NCBI RefSeq assembly: GCF_030867095.1
Contig: NC_081829.1
Location: 92,155,261-92,219,260 of the forward strand
Origin: Alligator mississippiensis
Lineage: Eukaryota; Chordata; Crocodylia; Alligatoridae
Length of the DNA: 64,000 nucleotides
Direction of reading: 5' to 3'
In this document: positions 22,301 through 28,430 of the stretch, piece after piece
How the letters are laid out: each line of letters begins with the position of its first letter
How positions within the stretch are numbered: position 1 is the first letter of the stretch
Made by a program: the position numbers and the translations under genes
Notes under the pieces: generated by a model
What the model was told of the DNA's origin: nothing
Database searches by the model: none
What the model saw: the letters and a program-made list of their open reading frames with translations, nothing else

Positions 22301-25119
22301 ACAGCCTACTTCACAGCATCTGACAAAAAGTAAGCTTTGGTAGGTACAGCCCAGCCTATGCCCAGTTTAAGGCAAGACAACTGGAGCAGCTGCCCCAACT
22401 TGAGGGGATGGAAAGGAACAGAAAAAAGCCTCTGCCACCATAGCCACAACATTGCACTGGCAATACCTGAAAAATCAATGCTGCCCTTGTGCGTTGCAAC
22501 TGCTTAATAGGCATGTATATACGTATATATTTTTTTAAATCAGATCCCTTTTCAACTTCCACTATGTCAGCTTTTTTTTCCAACATTTGAACAGCTGAAT
22601 GTGCATCTAACTGAAAAGGCAAGTTCTAAACATTTGCTTACTACCCATCTGGATTGTGAACCAGCCACCTAGATGAAGCTCAAGATTGAACGGCCAAGGT
22701 ACCTGTCTCTCTACATTGCATCACTCCCAAAACATAAGAAGCTGCACATATTATATTATTCCAGGGTGTGCAACAAATGCAGACTCAAAAACTGAACTTC
22801 AGCCACATGTTTCACACTATTAGCCAGTAATCAATACAAAGACCTACAGGAAAAGAAGGAGGCCTTTAAGCAAAACCTCTTAAGAAAGTTTTCATCTTTG
22901 TCCAATTGTAACATCAAAAGAACTTTAGGAAAGGTACATATGAAAAATACTGATAGAGAAGGAAATTAAACACATCCCTCAAGTTTTTGCCTATTTTAAA
23001 TTATGTTTCTTGCTGTTAACATATTACTAAACACCACCTTTAAAATAAAAGGAATTTAGAACTAACATTTATTCAAGACATCAGAAAAAAAGAGATTTTA
23101 ATCATTTATATACTTTTTGTAAATTACAATGAAGACAGTGCTGAACCACAAAGTAGTTTGTTTTTTTTTAAACAAGCCAGTTAAATGTTCAGCCTCTTTA
23201 AATTTCTAATCATCAATGAGAATACTCTGTGTATATTTTTCTAAGTAACTTTGTCTACAAGTAACTGTGGGGAATTAATGGTCAATTTCATACAGCAAAG
23301 CAGAAAATACAGCAAAAATCACAGAAACTCTAGAAAGCAGGGGGGGAGGGGAATACACACTGCTCATTTCTTGGTTCGTGCAATTCAAAATATTTGGTGT
23401 AAAGAGTTAATAACTCACTGATTTTACCTTCCCTGCTGAAGGTACCAAACTATTTTTGCTGCTGGTGGTTCCCACTGAATTTCCTAAAAAGAGAAAAGTT
23501 AATTTGATATTATAATTTCATTATACTAACAGGAACAGTTTTAACAGTCAAGCTACAGAACAAGTAATATGAAATTTAAGTGACAGCCACTTCTTTTGCT
23601 TCTGCATTTAATGCAAGTCAGCCATCACAATGGATATTAAAACCTCCATGTCACTGTGCTAGGACATGACAATTATATTATGTAATACAAGATGCTCAAC
23701 AAATAAATAGAACCAAAACAAGTACACCATGCACCCAGCAAATGGCACAGAATAGGAATCATACGCATTAAAAACACAGGTGTGAATCAAAAAAGGGGGA
23801 GGGGGATCTGATCTCACAAAACTTAAAGATATAAAAGTCATAAATGTCAAACTGGTCCAACTCTTCTACTATCATCAGGAAGTAACACCCAATATATTTC
23901 TTAACTCAATTCTATTATAATAAAGGGCTTGGTCTGTCTGTCCATAACGCTTTTGGCCAACCATGCATGTGCTGCCAAGAAGTCAGGCAGCGATTGGCTG
24001 TGTGGGCCCCACTTTGCACCACTGCTGGGCAAGTCTGTGGCAAAGGCAAATGCCTCAGCTGCCCAAGCAGCAGGGCTTTCCCCCGCCTCCCTGCCTGAGT
24101 GTGAAGGGGAGGGGGCAGAGGGTCATGGTGGAAGCACCCCCCATAACAGCCAGCACAGAGACCAGGAAGGTTGTAGGCAAAGTGGGGCAGGGTCACAGTG
24201 GTGGCTGTTGTCAGGGCTGGGCATCAAGGGCGGGGGGGGGAAGCCTGGCTGCTCCAGGGGAGGAGGCAGAGGTGGGCAGGGGGTAGGGAGCTGCCACATG
24301 GAAGGCTAGAGGAAGTGGTGGCAGAGGAGGTACTGTTTGCAGGGGGGCCATGAGACACTCTCTGAAAGACTGTCATTCATGACAGCTAACTGGCTTATAC
24401 AAAATAATTGATTTTAGAGTTTGAGAGTTTGCTTATAATACTGTTGACTGTACAATGTCAGGTACCCTTGTTACTTCTATGGAAGACCTAACAAGCATTT
24501 AAAAATAAACAAATGTGATTAAAAATAAAATCTGAAGTGACTGTATTAAATGTTATGGTAGGTTAACAAGCTTTTTCCTCGATTAGACATTTATGTGCAA
24601 GATCTTGTATGTCTATACATACATGCATACAGCATTATCCTTTCACCAGCTATACATGTCAGTTTTATTCAGAGTGGTATAATTTCATATTAGATTGAAA
24701 GTTCAACTACATGTGTGAATGTGTTATACATAGATACAAAAATAGCTGCAGAAACCATTTTAAGAGAGGGTATGCTCCATCACCTGTTTGCATTCTGTCA
24801 CTTATTTCTGATCCAATCTCCTTCTGTTTAAAGCTGTTTACCATTTCAATGGTGGAAGCAGTGTTAGCACTTCCTGAGCTGTTCTGACAAGCAAAAAACT
24901 GTTTGGTTTGCTCACAAAAGAAGAAGTTGCTGTTGGGTAACCTGTAGCTGCCTCCAAGGCCAGGGCTTTTCAACAAGAAGTTGGGATAAGTGAAAGGGCT
25001 TCTTAAAGATTCAGTTGGCATTTTGTTCTCCTGGCTTTTTTTGTGAAACCGTTGAGCCATCTTGTAAACATCTACCCCAAATTCTTCCTTGATATCACAA
25101 AAGTCTTAACTACATAAAC
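1184..25119 (-). CDS. TDRD1: TDRD1, Tudor domain-containing protein 1 (5' half of gene, 13 coding exons)
   Basis: Thirteen minus-strand exons with AG/GT borders join in one frame without a stop, giving about 599 residues. The order is a poorly conserved N-terminal tail (1-150), a MYND zinc finger (C153, C156, C164, C167, C173, C177, H185, C189), extended Tudor 1 (about 252-417) and most of extended Tudor 2 (about 450-599). Both Tudor cores show the YIDYGN signature. Human TDRD1 is about 1180 residues with four Tudor domains, so Tudors 3 and 4 and the end of Tudor 2 lie beyond the left edge. Known role: the aromatic cages of TDRD1 bind symmetrically dimethylated arginines of Piwi proteins (MILI in mouse) in the intermitochondrial cement, supporting piRNA biogenesis and transposon silencing. 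No frameshift or missing zinc ligand is seen. CCDC186 lies head to head upstream, as in human. Identification is from recalled family similarity, not a search. Confidence 0.93.
1895..1962 (+). repeat. CR1 LINE 3' end fragment
   Basis: The string 'gttggactagatggcccc' followed by 'gtcccttccagcc' and 'tctatga' is the diagnostic 3' end of CR1 elements, shared with copies at 9.8 kb and 20.2 kb. Only the last ~70 bp are present, as expected of 5'-truncated CR1 insertions. Confidence 0.75.
2285..2420. repeat. Palindromic MITE remnant
   Basis: The centre is an inverted repeat, atctaatagttg (2338-2349) facing caactattagat (2356-2367), flanked by less perfect arms (tgcactt... against ...aagtgcac). The same 'cttttatctaatag' core is in the hairpin element at 14.26-14.43 kb, so both belong to one MITE family. 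No transposase and no clear target duplication. Confidence 0.6.
2506..3265. mobile_element. Non-autonomous hAT-type element, 760 bp
   Basis: It is flanked by an 8-bp duplication, taaatagt (2498-2505 and 3266-3273). The termini agatgtgcaaagc and gcttcacacagccct are rough inverted repeats. The ends are rich in repeated 'gattcg/cgattc' motifs in both orientations. The GC-rich middle holds a 31-bp-armed hairpin (2797-2870). No coding capacity. The 8-bp duplication fits the hAT superfamily. Confidence 0.75.
3302..4269. mobile_element. Non-autonomous hAT-type element, 968 bp, perfect 8-bp TSD
   Basis: The target duplication gctctctc is exact at 3294-3301 and 4270-4277. The terminal inverted repeats are cagaggttcaccaat and (reverse complement of the right end) taggggtgcactgat. 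A related copy lies at 19.55-20.9 kb in the opposite orientation. The GC-rich interior has no transposase. It starts only 36 bp from the end of the preceding hAT element. Confidence 0.82.
4637..4744 (-). CDS. TDRD1: TDRD1 coding exon 12, extended Tudor 2
   Basis: A 108-nt exon (two bases, 35 codons, one base), acceptor caacag, donor gtaaag. It encodes [17 protein letters not shown] and [15 protein letters not shown] (residues 507-542), matching the human segment around 'AELQASLSKYC'. The 3.06-kb intron upstream of it holds a LINE remnant. Confidence 0.92.
5210..6860 (-). mobile_element. Degenerate LINE (endonuclease-reverse transcriptase) fragment in TDRD1 intron
   Basis: On the minus strand, broken frames read [15 protein letters not shown] and [11 protein letters not shown] (6600-6770). 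Further on they read [21 protein letters not shown] (6130-6200) and [13 protein letters not shown] (about 5520). These match the reverse transcriptase and C-terminal regions of the non-LTR family whose proteins typically read 'SLLSATGKIF...[11 protein letters not shown]' and 'LQYADD'. The catalytic YADD box is YTDA here (6213-6224), and stops and frameshifts are frequent, so the copy is dead. The clade was not assigned. It lies antisense to none of the exons and within the intron 4745-7807. Confidence 0.78.
7808..7990 (-). CDS. TDRD1: TDRD1 coding exon 11, start of extended Tudor 2
   Basis: A 183-nt exon (two bases, 60 codons, one base), acceptor ttttag, donor gtaagt. After a variable linker it reads [20 protein letters not shown], then FFCQQLHNG, the conserved entry strand of extended Tudor 2. 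Residues about 446-506. Confidence 0.92.
8210..8296 (-). CDS. TDRD1: TDRD1 coding exon 10, Tudor 1-2 linker
   Basis: An 87-nt exon (two bases, 28 codons, one base), acceptor ttttag, donor gtgagt. It encodes [14 protein letters not shown] followed by a polar linker (residues 417-445). It corresponds to human 'GKLLDHVLIEMG'. The frame agrees with both neighbours. Confidence 0.87.
9340..9876 (+). mobile_element. CR1 LINE, 5'-truncated 3' end
   Basis: About 540 bp of CR1 3' region. It reads 'tctggagtcctgtgttcag', 'aggttagatattaggaag', 'ttggactagatgagctc' and 'cccttccaaccctaac', ending 'tctatgattct'. It lies in the TDRD1 intron between coding exons 9 and 10. CR1 copies are commonly truncated like this, and no usable reading frame remains. 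Confidence 0.88.
9877..12125. other. TDRD1 intron sequence without recognised gene
   Basis: This is the intron between coding exons 9 and 10. I see A-rich runs at 11468-11535 and a remnant 'ggttaagaatcactgcgat' near 10110 resembling the end of the cagtggttct-type hAT family. Nothing codes for a recognisable protein. Confidence 0.5.
12131..12629. mobile_element. MITE with GGGTGCATCCAGATG-type termini
   Basis: The termini ggcacgtccagatga (left) and tcatctggatgcaccc (right) are inverted repeats. They resemble the ends of elements at 47.67 and 59.37 kb. The flanks suggest a short TA-containing duplication. The interior has an (aaaac)n run at 12286-12310 and GC-rich filler. No transposase. A Harbinger-like origin is inferred from the short target duplication in the better-preserved relative. 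Confidence 0.6.
12808..12976 (-). CDS. TDRD1: TDRD1 coding exon 9, C-terminal half of extended Tudor 1
   Basis: A 169-nt exon encoding residues 361-416 plus one base, acceptor tttcag, donor gtaaga. It reads [19 protein letters not shown] and ends [12 protein letters not shown]. This is the second SN-like part of extended Tudor 1. The human counterpart begins AIKCFVANV. Confidence 0.93.
14262..14425. mobile_element. Hairpin (fold-back) MITE
   Basis: Two arms of about 75 bp face each other. The left arm runs gtcagtttgacctggctccc ... gcatgcttcag ... ttatctaatagc. The right arm runs gctgattgaattagaaag ... gaagcatgcgag ... gggagccaggtcaaaccgac. A transcript of this TDRD1 intron would fold into a long hairpin here. 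Same family as 2285-2420. No coding capacity. Confidence 0.72.
14590..15135. repeat. MITE remnant followed by cagtggttct-type hAT remnant
   Basis: 14600-14800 resembles the fold-back element at 15.64-15.93 kb (shared 'cattcctgtgcttaaaaacc', 'cagggacactgac'). 14880-15130 shares 'tctgttgcaaagaactcag' and 'aacgtttttgaagctatgg' with copies at 21.62-21.91 and 54.89-55.15 kb. Both are decayed dispersed repeats in a TDRD1 intron. Confidence 0.6.
15204..15347 (-). CDS. TDRD1: TDRD1 coding exon 8, Tudor 1 core
   Basis: A 144-nt exon of 48 codons (residues 313-360), acceptor tctag, donor gtgagt. It contains TWNRVLV and [14 protein letters not shown]. The aromatic and acidic residues Y333, D335, Y336 and N338 fit the dimethylarginine-binding cage of Tudor domains. 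It ends in DIDLFPPC, as in human. Confidence 0.95.
15636..15935. mobile_element. Fold-back MITE
   Basis: Inverted arms at 15717-15761 and 15787-15830 (gcatcagtgtccctgcac against gtgcggggacattgatgc, with cactttaaa against ttaaagtg inside). The outer ends gggcatttatagac and tttatagaccc suggest element boundaries. No open frame. Located in the TDRD1 intron between coding exons 7 and 8. Confidence 0.68.
16443..16625 (-). CDS. TDRD1: TDRD1 coding exon 7, N-terminal half of extended Tudor 1
   Basis: A 183-nt exon of 61 codons (residues 252-312), phase 0 at both ends, acceptor ttttag, donor gtaaca. It reads [16 protein letters not shown] and later [16 protein letters not shown]. This is the staphylococcal-nuclease-like half that wraps the first Tudor core in extended Tudor domains. 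The match to human is strong. Confidence 0.93.
17075..17179 (-). CDS. TDRD1: TDRD1 coding exon 6
   Basis: A 105-nt exon of exactly 35 codons (residues 217-251), acceptor ttaccc complement (tag), donor gtattt. It contains [20 protein letters not shown], which corresponds to the human 'RIMFSDLRSLQLKKTMEIK' segment just before Tudor 1. Phase 0 at both ends. Confidence 0.9.
17988..18051 (-). CDS. TDRD1: TDRD1 coding exon 5
   Basis: A 64-nt exon, acceptor tttcag, donor gtataa. It starts in phase 2 and encodes [22 protein letters not shown] (residues 195-216, shown in part by the N-F start and lysine-rich end). It corresponds to the 'PNFHKLENK' linker after MYND in human. The charged sequence suggests a flexible linker. 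Confidence 0.82.
19023..19128 (-). CDS. TDRD1: TDRD1 coding exon 4, remainder of MYND zinc finger
   Basis: A 106-nt exon encoding residues 160-194 plus two bases. It reads [16 protein letters not shown], then [14 protein letters not shown], the CxxC...YYCxxxC...HxxxC half of a MYND finger (C164, C167, C173, C177, H185, C189). The MYND finger mediates protein-protein contacts. The match to human TDRD1 is strong. Acceptor ttttag, donor gtaagt. Confidence 0.94.
19553..20914. mobile_element. hAT-type element (second copy of the 3.3-kb family) carrying a nested CR1
   Basis: The left end taggggtgcaccgata matches the end of the 3302-4269 element. The other end has the shared 'atcagtgccaatccgatatca'. 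The flanks gtgtaaaa and ctgtaaac are a weak 8-bp duplication. A CR1 3' end interrupts it at about 19865-20222. The nest occupies about three quarters of the intron that splits the MYND finger. The right boundary is approximate. Confidence 0.7.
19865..20222 (+). mobile_element. CR1 LINE 3' end nested in hAT element
   Basis: Clear CR1 text: 'ttagactagacattaggaag', 'aatgggctcccaaggcagg', 'gttggactcgatgatc' and 'cccttccgaccctagc', ending in two tctatgaa/tctatgg repeats. It lies inside the hAT element and so inserted after it. Translation gives '[20 protein letters not shown]', a common artefact of CR1 tails, not a gene. Confidence 0.9.
20974..21118 (-). CDS. TDRD1: TDRD1 coding exon 3, first zinc ligands of MYND
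   Basis: A 145-nt exon encoding residues 112-159 plus one base. It ends in TTCHHCGLS, which supplies the first MYND Cys pair (C153, C156). The acceptor is ttttag and the donor is gtaagc. The MYND finger is completed by the next exon across an 1845-bp intron that is mostly transposon sequence. Confidence 0.9.
21613..21910. repeat. cagtggttct-type hAT remnant
   Basis: It begins 'gattttcaaccttattgg' with 'ggcacccctcag', contains 'cttctgttgcaaaaactc' and ends 'ggtggagaaccattggc'. It is the same family as 54886-55150, in which the ends are clearer. Non-coding, in the TDRD1 intron between coding exons 2 and 3. Confidence 0.65.
22195..22340. repeat. Dispersed repeat ('ctttcgtgggctacagcc' family)
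   Basis: Contains 'gccatgttagtctgaag', 'ggcaccttacagatttgttc' and 'tctttcgtgggctacagcc', strings of a repeat widespread in reptile genomes. Class not assigned from this copy alone. No gene seen in the rest of this intron (22340-23427). Confidence 0.6.
23428..23483 (-). CDS. TDRD1: TDRD1 coding exon 2
   Basis: A 56-nt exon between tttttag and gtaaaat. With one base carried over it encodes [19 protein letters not shown] (residues 93-111), similar to the serine-rich GNSV segment of the human protein. It ends in phase 0. This is a low-complexity linker before the MYND finger, with no domain of its own. The size, both splice sites and the matching phase support it. Confidence 0.85.
23911..24397 (+). 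mobile_element. Helitron-like non-autonomous element
   Basis: The 5' end is tctattataataaagggctt followed by ctgtctgtccataacgct, shared with the tandem elements at 52.0-52.6 kb. Near the 3' end is a perfect hairpin, ctgtca-ttca-tgacag (24370-24385 with loop), eight bases before ctta-T. A 5' TC, a 3' subterminal hairpin and a CTRR-like end before T fit Helitrons, although CTTA departs from the CTRR rule. The interior is GC-rich and has no Rep/helicase. Confidence 0.6.
24784..25119 (-). CDS. TDRD1: TDRD1 first coding exon with 59 nt of 5' UTR
   Basis: The start codon is at 25060-25058 in strong context (aagATGg). A TAA lies in frame upstream within the exon, so this is the first usable Met if the acceptor is at 25121-25120. 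That acceptor follows a long CT-rich tract. The exon encodes residues 1-92 plus one base of codon 93 and ends at ACAG|gtgatg. Residues such as [12 protein letters not shown] and CEQTKQF match the N-terminus of TDRD1. The human protein has about 20 further residues before the equivalent Met, so an alternative 5' exon adding residues is possible. Confidence 0.88.
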
Positions 25120-27104
25120 CTGGAGAGAGAGAGAGAGGGAGGGAATAAGAACTATGTTTTTACTGGATATGGTATTCAACTCTAAAATATTTAAATACAG
25201 CTTTGCTATAAAAAACATTTTAATATTATTAGCCTAATGATAAAAATAGTCCATGAATTATTATCCTAAAATATAAACAGTGATTTATTTTTCTTACTTA
25301 ACATTTCAGCCACTTTACTAAACAAAGCAGTCTAAAATGAGTAGCAACACTGGACAGAAGTCAGCAGTTTCTCATTGTTAAGTTACAGAGAGCTCAAAGG
25401 CACAAGGTTTCCTAATGTAATAGATGTTGCACCCTCCTATTCACAAGCCAGAAAGGGGTTTTCAAACGTTGTAAGTTGAGAAAACATCCAGTTTACATTT
25501 TGGGAAGGCTATTGGGAGAAGGAACAATTCAAGCCTCCGGTTTAAAAGGGATTTTTGGCATTTGCTTTCCAGAAGCTCCTGTTCACTACAACTGTGCAGC
25601 AAAGAAGTACAGTGCTGTTACTACGAGTGGTAAATTACAAGTGTAAGACACAGCCTACAGGGCTCCTGTGGGGACCAGGAATCAGGAGCAGGGCAAGCAG
25701 CTGCAGCAATGTTAATTCTTGCAGCTCCCTGAGCAGACAGAGGGGTCGGTGGGGCCCCCTTTTGCCCCACCACCCAGTTCCCAGGCACCGAGTCCCACTA
25801 CCAGTCTGGCAATGAGGAAGTGAGCAACAGCACTGTTACAGCTCCCTGAGCCAACACAGCAGCTGATCAAGACACCTGCAGGGATTAATGCCACTCACCC
25901 TAACTCTGGAGGAGAGTCTGGATCTGGCCCACAGGGATTCCCACAGTCCATATCTGGCCTGGGGATGGGAAGGCAAACAAACCTGACACCCCTCCCTTAA
26001 ATTATTTACTGATTTCCAAAAAGTATCACAATAGAAGCAAGTGAGTACCAATGAATACTATAACGCAGACTCCTTATTTGGACTTCAAAGGAATGATTTT
26101 CTGAGCAACAGCTGCTTGACTATTTTCTGCCCAAACTATTTTAGCTCATCTTTCCTAAAGCAACATTAAACATGCTACCTAAAGTGAGTAAACTAAGCTC
26201 TGTGACGGGCTGATAAGCCAACAATTAAAGATCTCAATTACGTGAATGAGTCCAAGAGGCACAGAGTTGTGGATAACATGTGAGAGAGAGAAACGAATGG
26301 TTTTGCACAACACTGCCTCCAATTCAAGTATGAAACTTCCAAGAAATATTTAGTATCAAAAATAAAAATTATATTATGCAAAACCTAGTGTCAATAGGTC
26401 AAAAAGTAGCTAAAGGAATGCCAGACTAAAAAATAGATCTTCTTGCCCTTAAGCAAATCCAGTTTTAATACAGGACCAAAAGCATCATTCGCTGTGATAA
26501 CTCCACAGGTGCAGAAAACCAGCAAGCATCAAGGAACCTACTGTACAAGATACGACTTTGTTGTAACATTACAAATAGCCTAAACTTATTGCTACACGGG
26601 ACACTTTTTAACTAGCTTTTTTTGAGGCGTTTTGTTTCAGAAACAATCATATTCGGGATTAAGAGTTTTACACGGTTGCATCCCTACCCAAAACGCTCTG
26701 GAAAGTCTTGAAGCAACCATACCCCCACGTAAGCGTGCTTTTTATTGCGATATGTCACTAGGACACTTGCTTGGTTTAAAATTTTGATATTTTTTTTTAA
26801 GCTATAAATTCCCATGCATTTAATCCTCAATGAGGACAGCAACTCCCTCACTGCAGAAGCTTCTACCAAACCCAGCCGTGTTTGATAGGAAGCGTTTTTG
26901 CTTTGCAAGATCACATTACAGACAAGTACTCTGTTCACAAAGATTACAAGTTATTAAGATAACGAGCGCTGCACGCTTAAAGTGTCGTGCTAGCATCGCA
27001 CACACTTCTCCAACACTACCTAGTTTTGAAGTCCAGACACCCCAGGCTTACGATTTGCACAAATCACTTATGCTTTGTACCTACCGGAGCTTCCCAGGGT
27101 AATT
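25120..27104. other. TDRD1 5' intron or upstream region, no gene recognised
   Basis: It lies between the first TDRD1 coding exon and the hairpin-repeat cluster. A GA/CT microsatellite at 25123-25140 forms the polypyrimidine tract of the acceptor. The rest is A+T-rich with no motif or frame I can name. If transcription starts in the CpG island near 28.2 kb, this is intron 1. Confidence 0.5.
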
Positions 27105-27835
27105 TATAACACCAAAGAGGGATTTCTTACCAAAAAACCCAAGTATTTTTATAGTTAAAAGAGCCATTTTATTCCCTATATAATGTGAGCTAAGGGGCGG
27201 CCCCCTCATAATACCAAAAAGACCAAAAAAGGTATTTTTACAGGTAAGATATAGGGAATAAAATGACTGTTTTCTCTTACCTGTCAAAATATGTTTTTTG
27301 GTAAGAATTCCCTCTTTTCGGTATTATAAAGGGAACATCCCTTAGCTTACATTATATATGGAATAAAATGGCTGTTTTCTGATGTGAGCTAAGGGACATT
27401 CCCTTTATAATACCGAAAAGAGGGATTTCTTAACAAAAAAAACAAGTATTTTTATAGTTAAAAGAGACATTTTATTCCCTATATGATGTGAGCTATGGGG
27501 CGATCCCCTCATAATACCAAAAAGAGGGAATTCTTACCAAAGAGTGTATTTTTATAGGTAAGAGAAAACAGCCATTTTATTCCCTATATCTTACTTGTAA
27601 AAATACCTTTTTTGGTAAGAATTCCCTCTTTTCGGTATTATAAAGGGAACATCCTATAGCTAACGTTATATAGGGAATAAAATGGCTGTTTTCTGATGTG
27701 AGCTACTGAAAAGAGGGATTTCTTACCAAAACAAAAAACAAAAAACAAGTATTTTTATAGTTAAAAGAGCCATTTTATTCCCTACATGATGTGAGCTAAG
27801 GGACGATCCTTTCATAATACCAAGAAGAGGCAAGT
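27105..27835. repeat. Cluster of interlocking inverted and direct repeats
   Basis: A ~55-bp unit (core gagggatttcttac / gtaagaattccctc, with ggtattataaaggga and ttattccctatat) occurs at least six times in both orientations over 730 bp. One pair, 27300-27351 and 27381-27434, forms a long near-perfect hairpin with a ~30-bp loop. The layout looks like a MITE that inserted repeatedly or was duplicated in place. It lies between the CpG island and the first TDRD1 coding exon. No coding capacity. Confidence 0.78.
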
Positions 27836-27949
27836 CTTACACAAAAGTAAAATGAAGTTAAATAAAAGAAGAGTATTTTTACAGTTAAAGAGAAAAAACC
27901 CCAAACATGTTATTCCCCATCTAGCGCTAGCGAAGGGCCGTCCCCGATA

Positions 27950-28430
27950 TAACGCGAGGCAAGTCACCGCGAACCTCACTACGAAACACCTGCTCATTTC
28001 TCCGAAATGAACGACGTGACGGGCCAGACCCTACAGGCGAGTCCGGGCGCGGCCGCACTTGGAGGGCTGGGGGCCACACTAATGAGCGCACACTGGCGGC
28101 CGCAGCCCCCCGCGAGCGGCCCCCACCGCCCCCGCGGGGCCACGAGCCGTTAGCCCCAACTGCCGCTCACCAACTGCCACCCCGCCACGAGGCCGCGTCA
28201 CGTGGCCGAGCCGTAGTCTCGCGAGACCTCCCCAACCGCCACGTGCCCGCAAGAGCTGCCCGGCCTGCGGCGTGGCGCGGCCTGGCCCCGCCCCTTTTGT
28301 GCGTGCCGGGCGGGGCTTGGTGCAGCGCGTGCGCAGTGTGCTCAGCTGCCGCGTTCTGTCCCCGCCACGTGCGCGATGCTGCGCCAGGCGCGTCTAGTGC
28401 TGTGGGGCCCGGGCTTGGCCTCAGTGAGGT
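27950..28430 (-). promoter_or_regulatory. TDRD1: CpG island, probable TDRD1 promoter
   Basis: This is the first CpG-rich, GC-rich stretch upstream of the TDRD1 coding exons. It contains caactg MYB-type sites at 28157 and 28171, cacgtg boxes at 28199, 28240 and 28366, tctcgcgaga at 28217-28226 and an NRF1-type gcgcgtgcgca at 28325-28335. MYBL1 (A-MYB) is known to drive piRNA-pathway genes including Tdrd1 in mouse meiosis. The transcription start and 5' exon are not determined from sequence alone. The island may be bidirectional. Confidence 0.65.
28217..28226. promoter_or_regulatory. TCTCGCGAGA palindromic promoter element
   Basis: A perfect 10-bp match to the CGCG element found in many vertebrate CpG-island promoters and bound by BANP when unmethylated. 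It lies between the first and second CACGTG boxes. Chance occurrence in a GC-rich island is possible but low. Confidence 0.6.

Noticed and set aside
23929..24309. 126-codon plus-strand frame near 24 kb, considered as an extra TDRD1-intron gene
   Set aside because: Falls within the Helitron-like element at 23911-24397 and is GC-rich low-complexity sequence.
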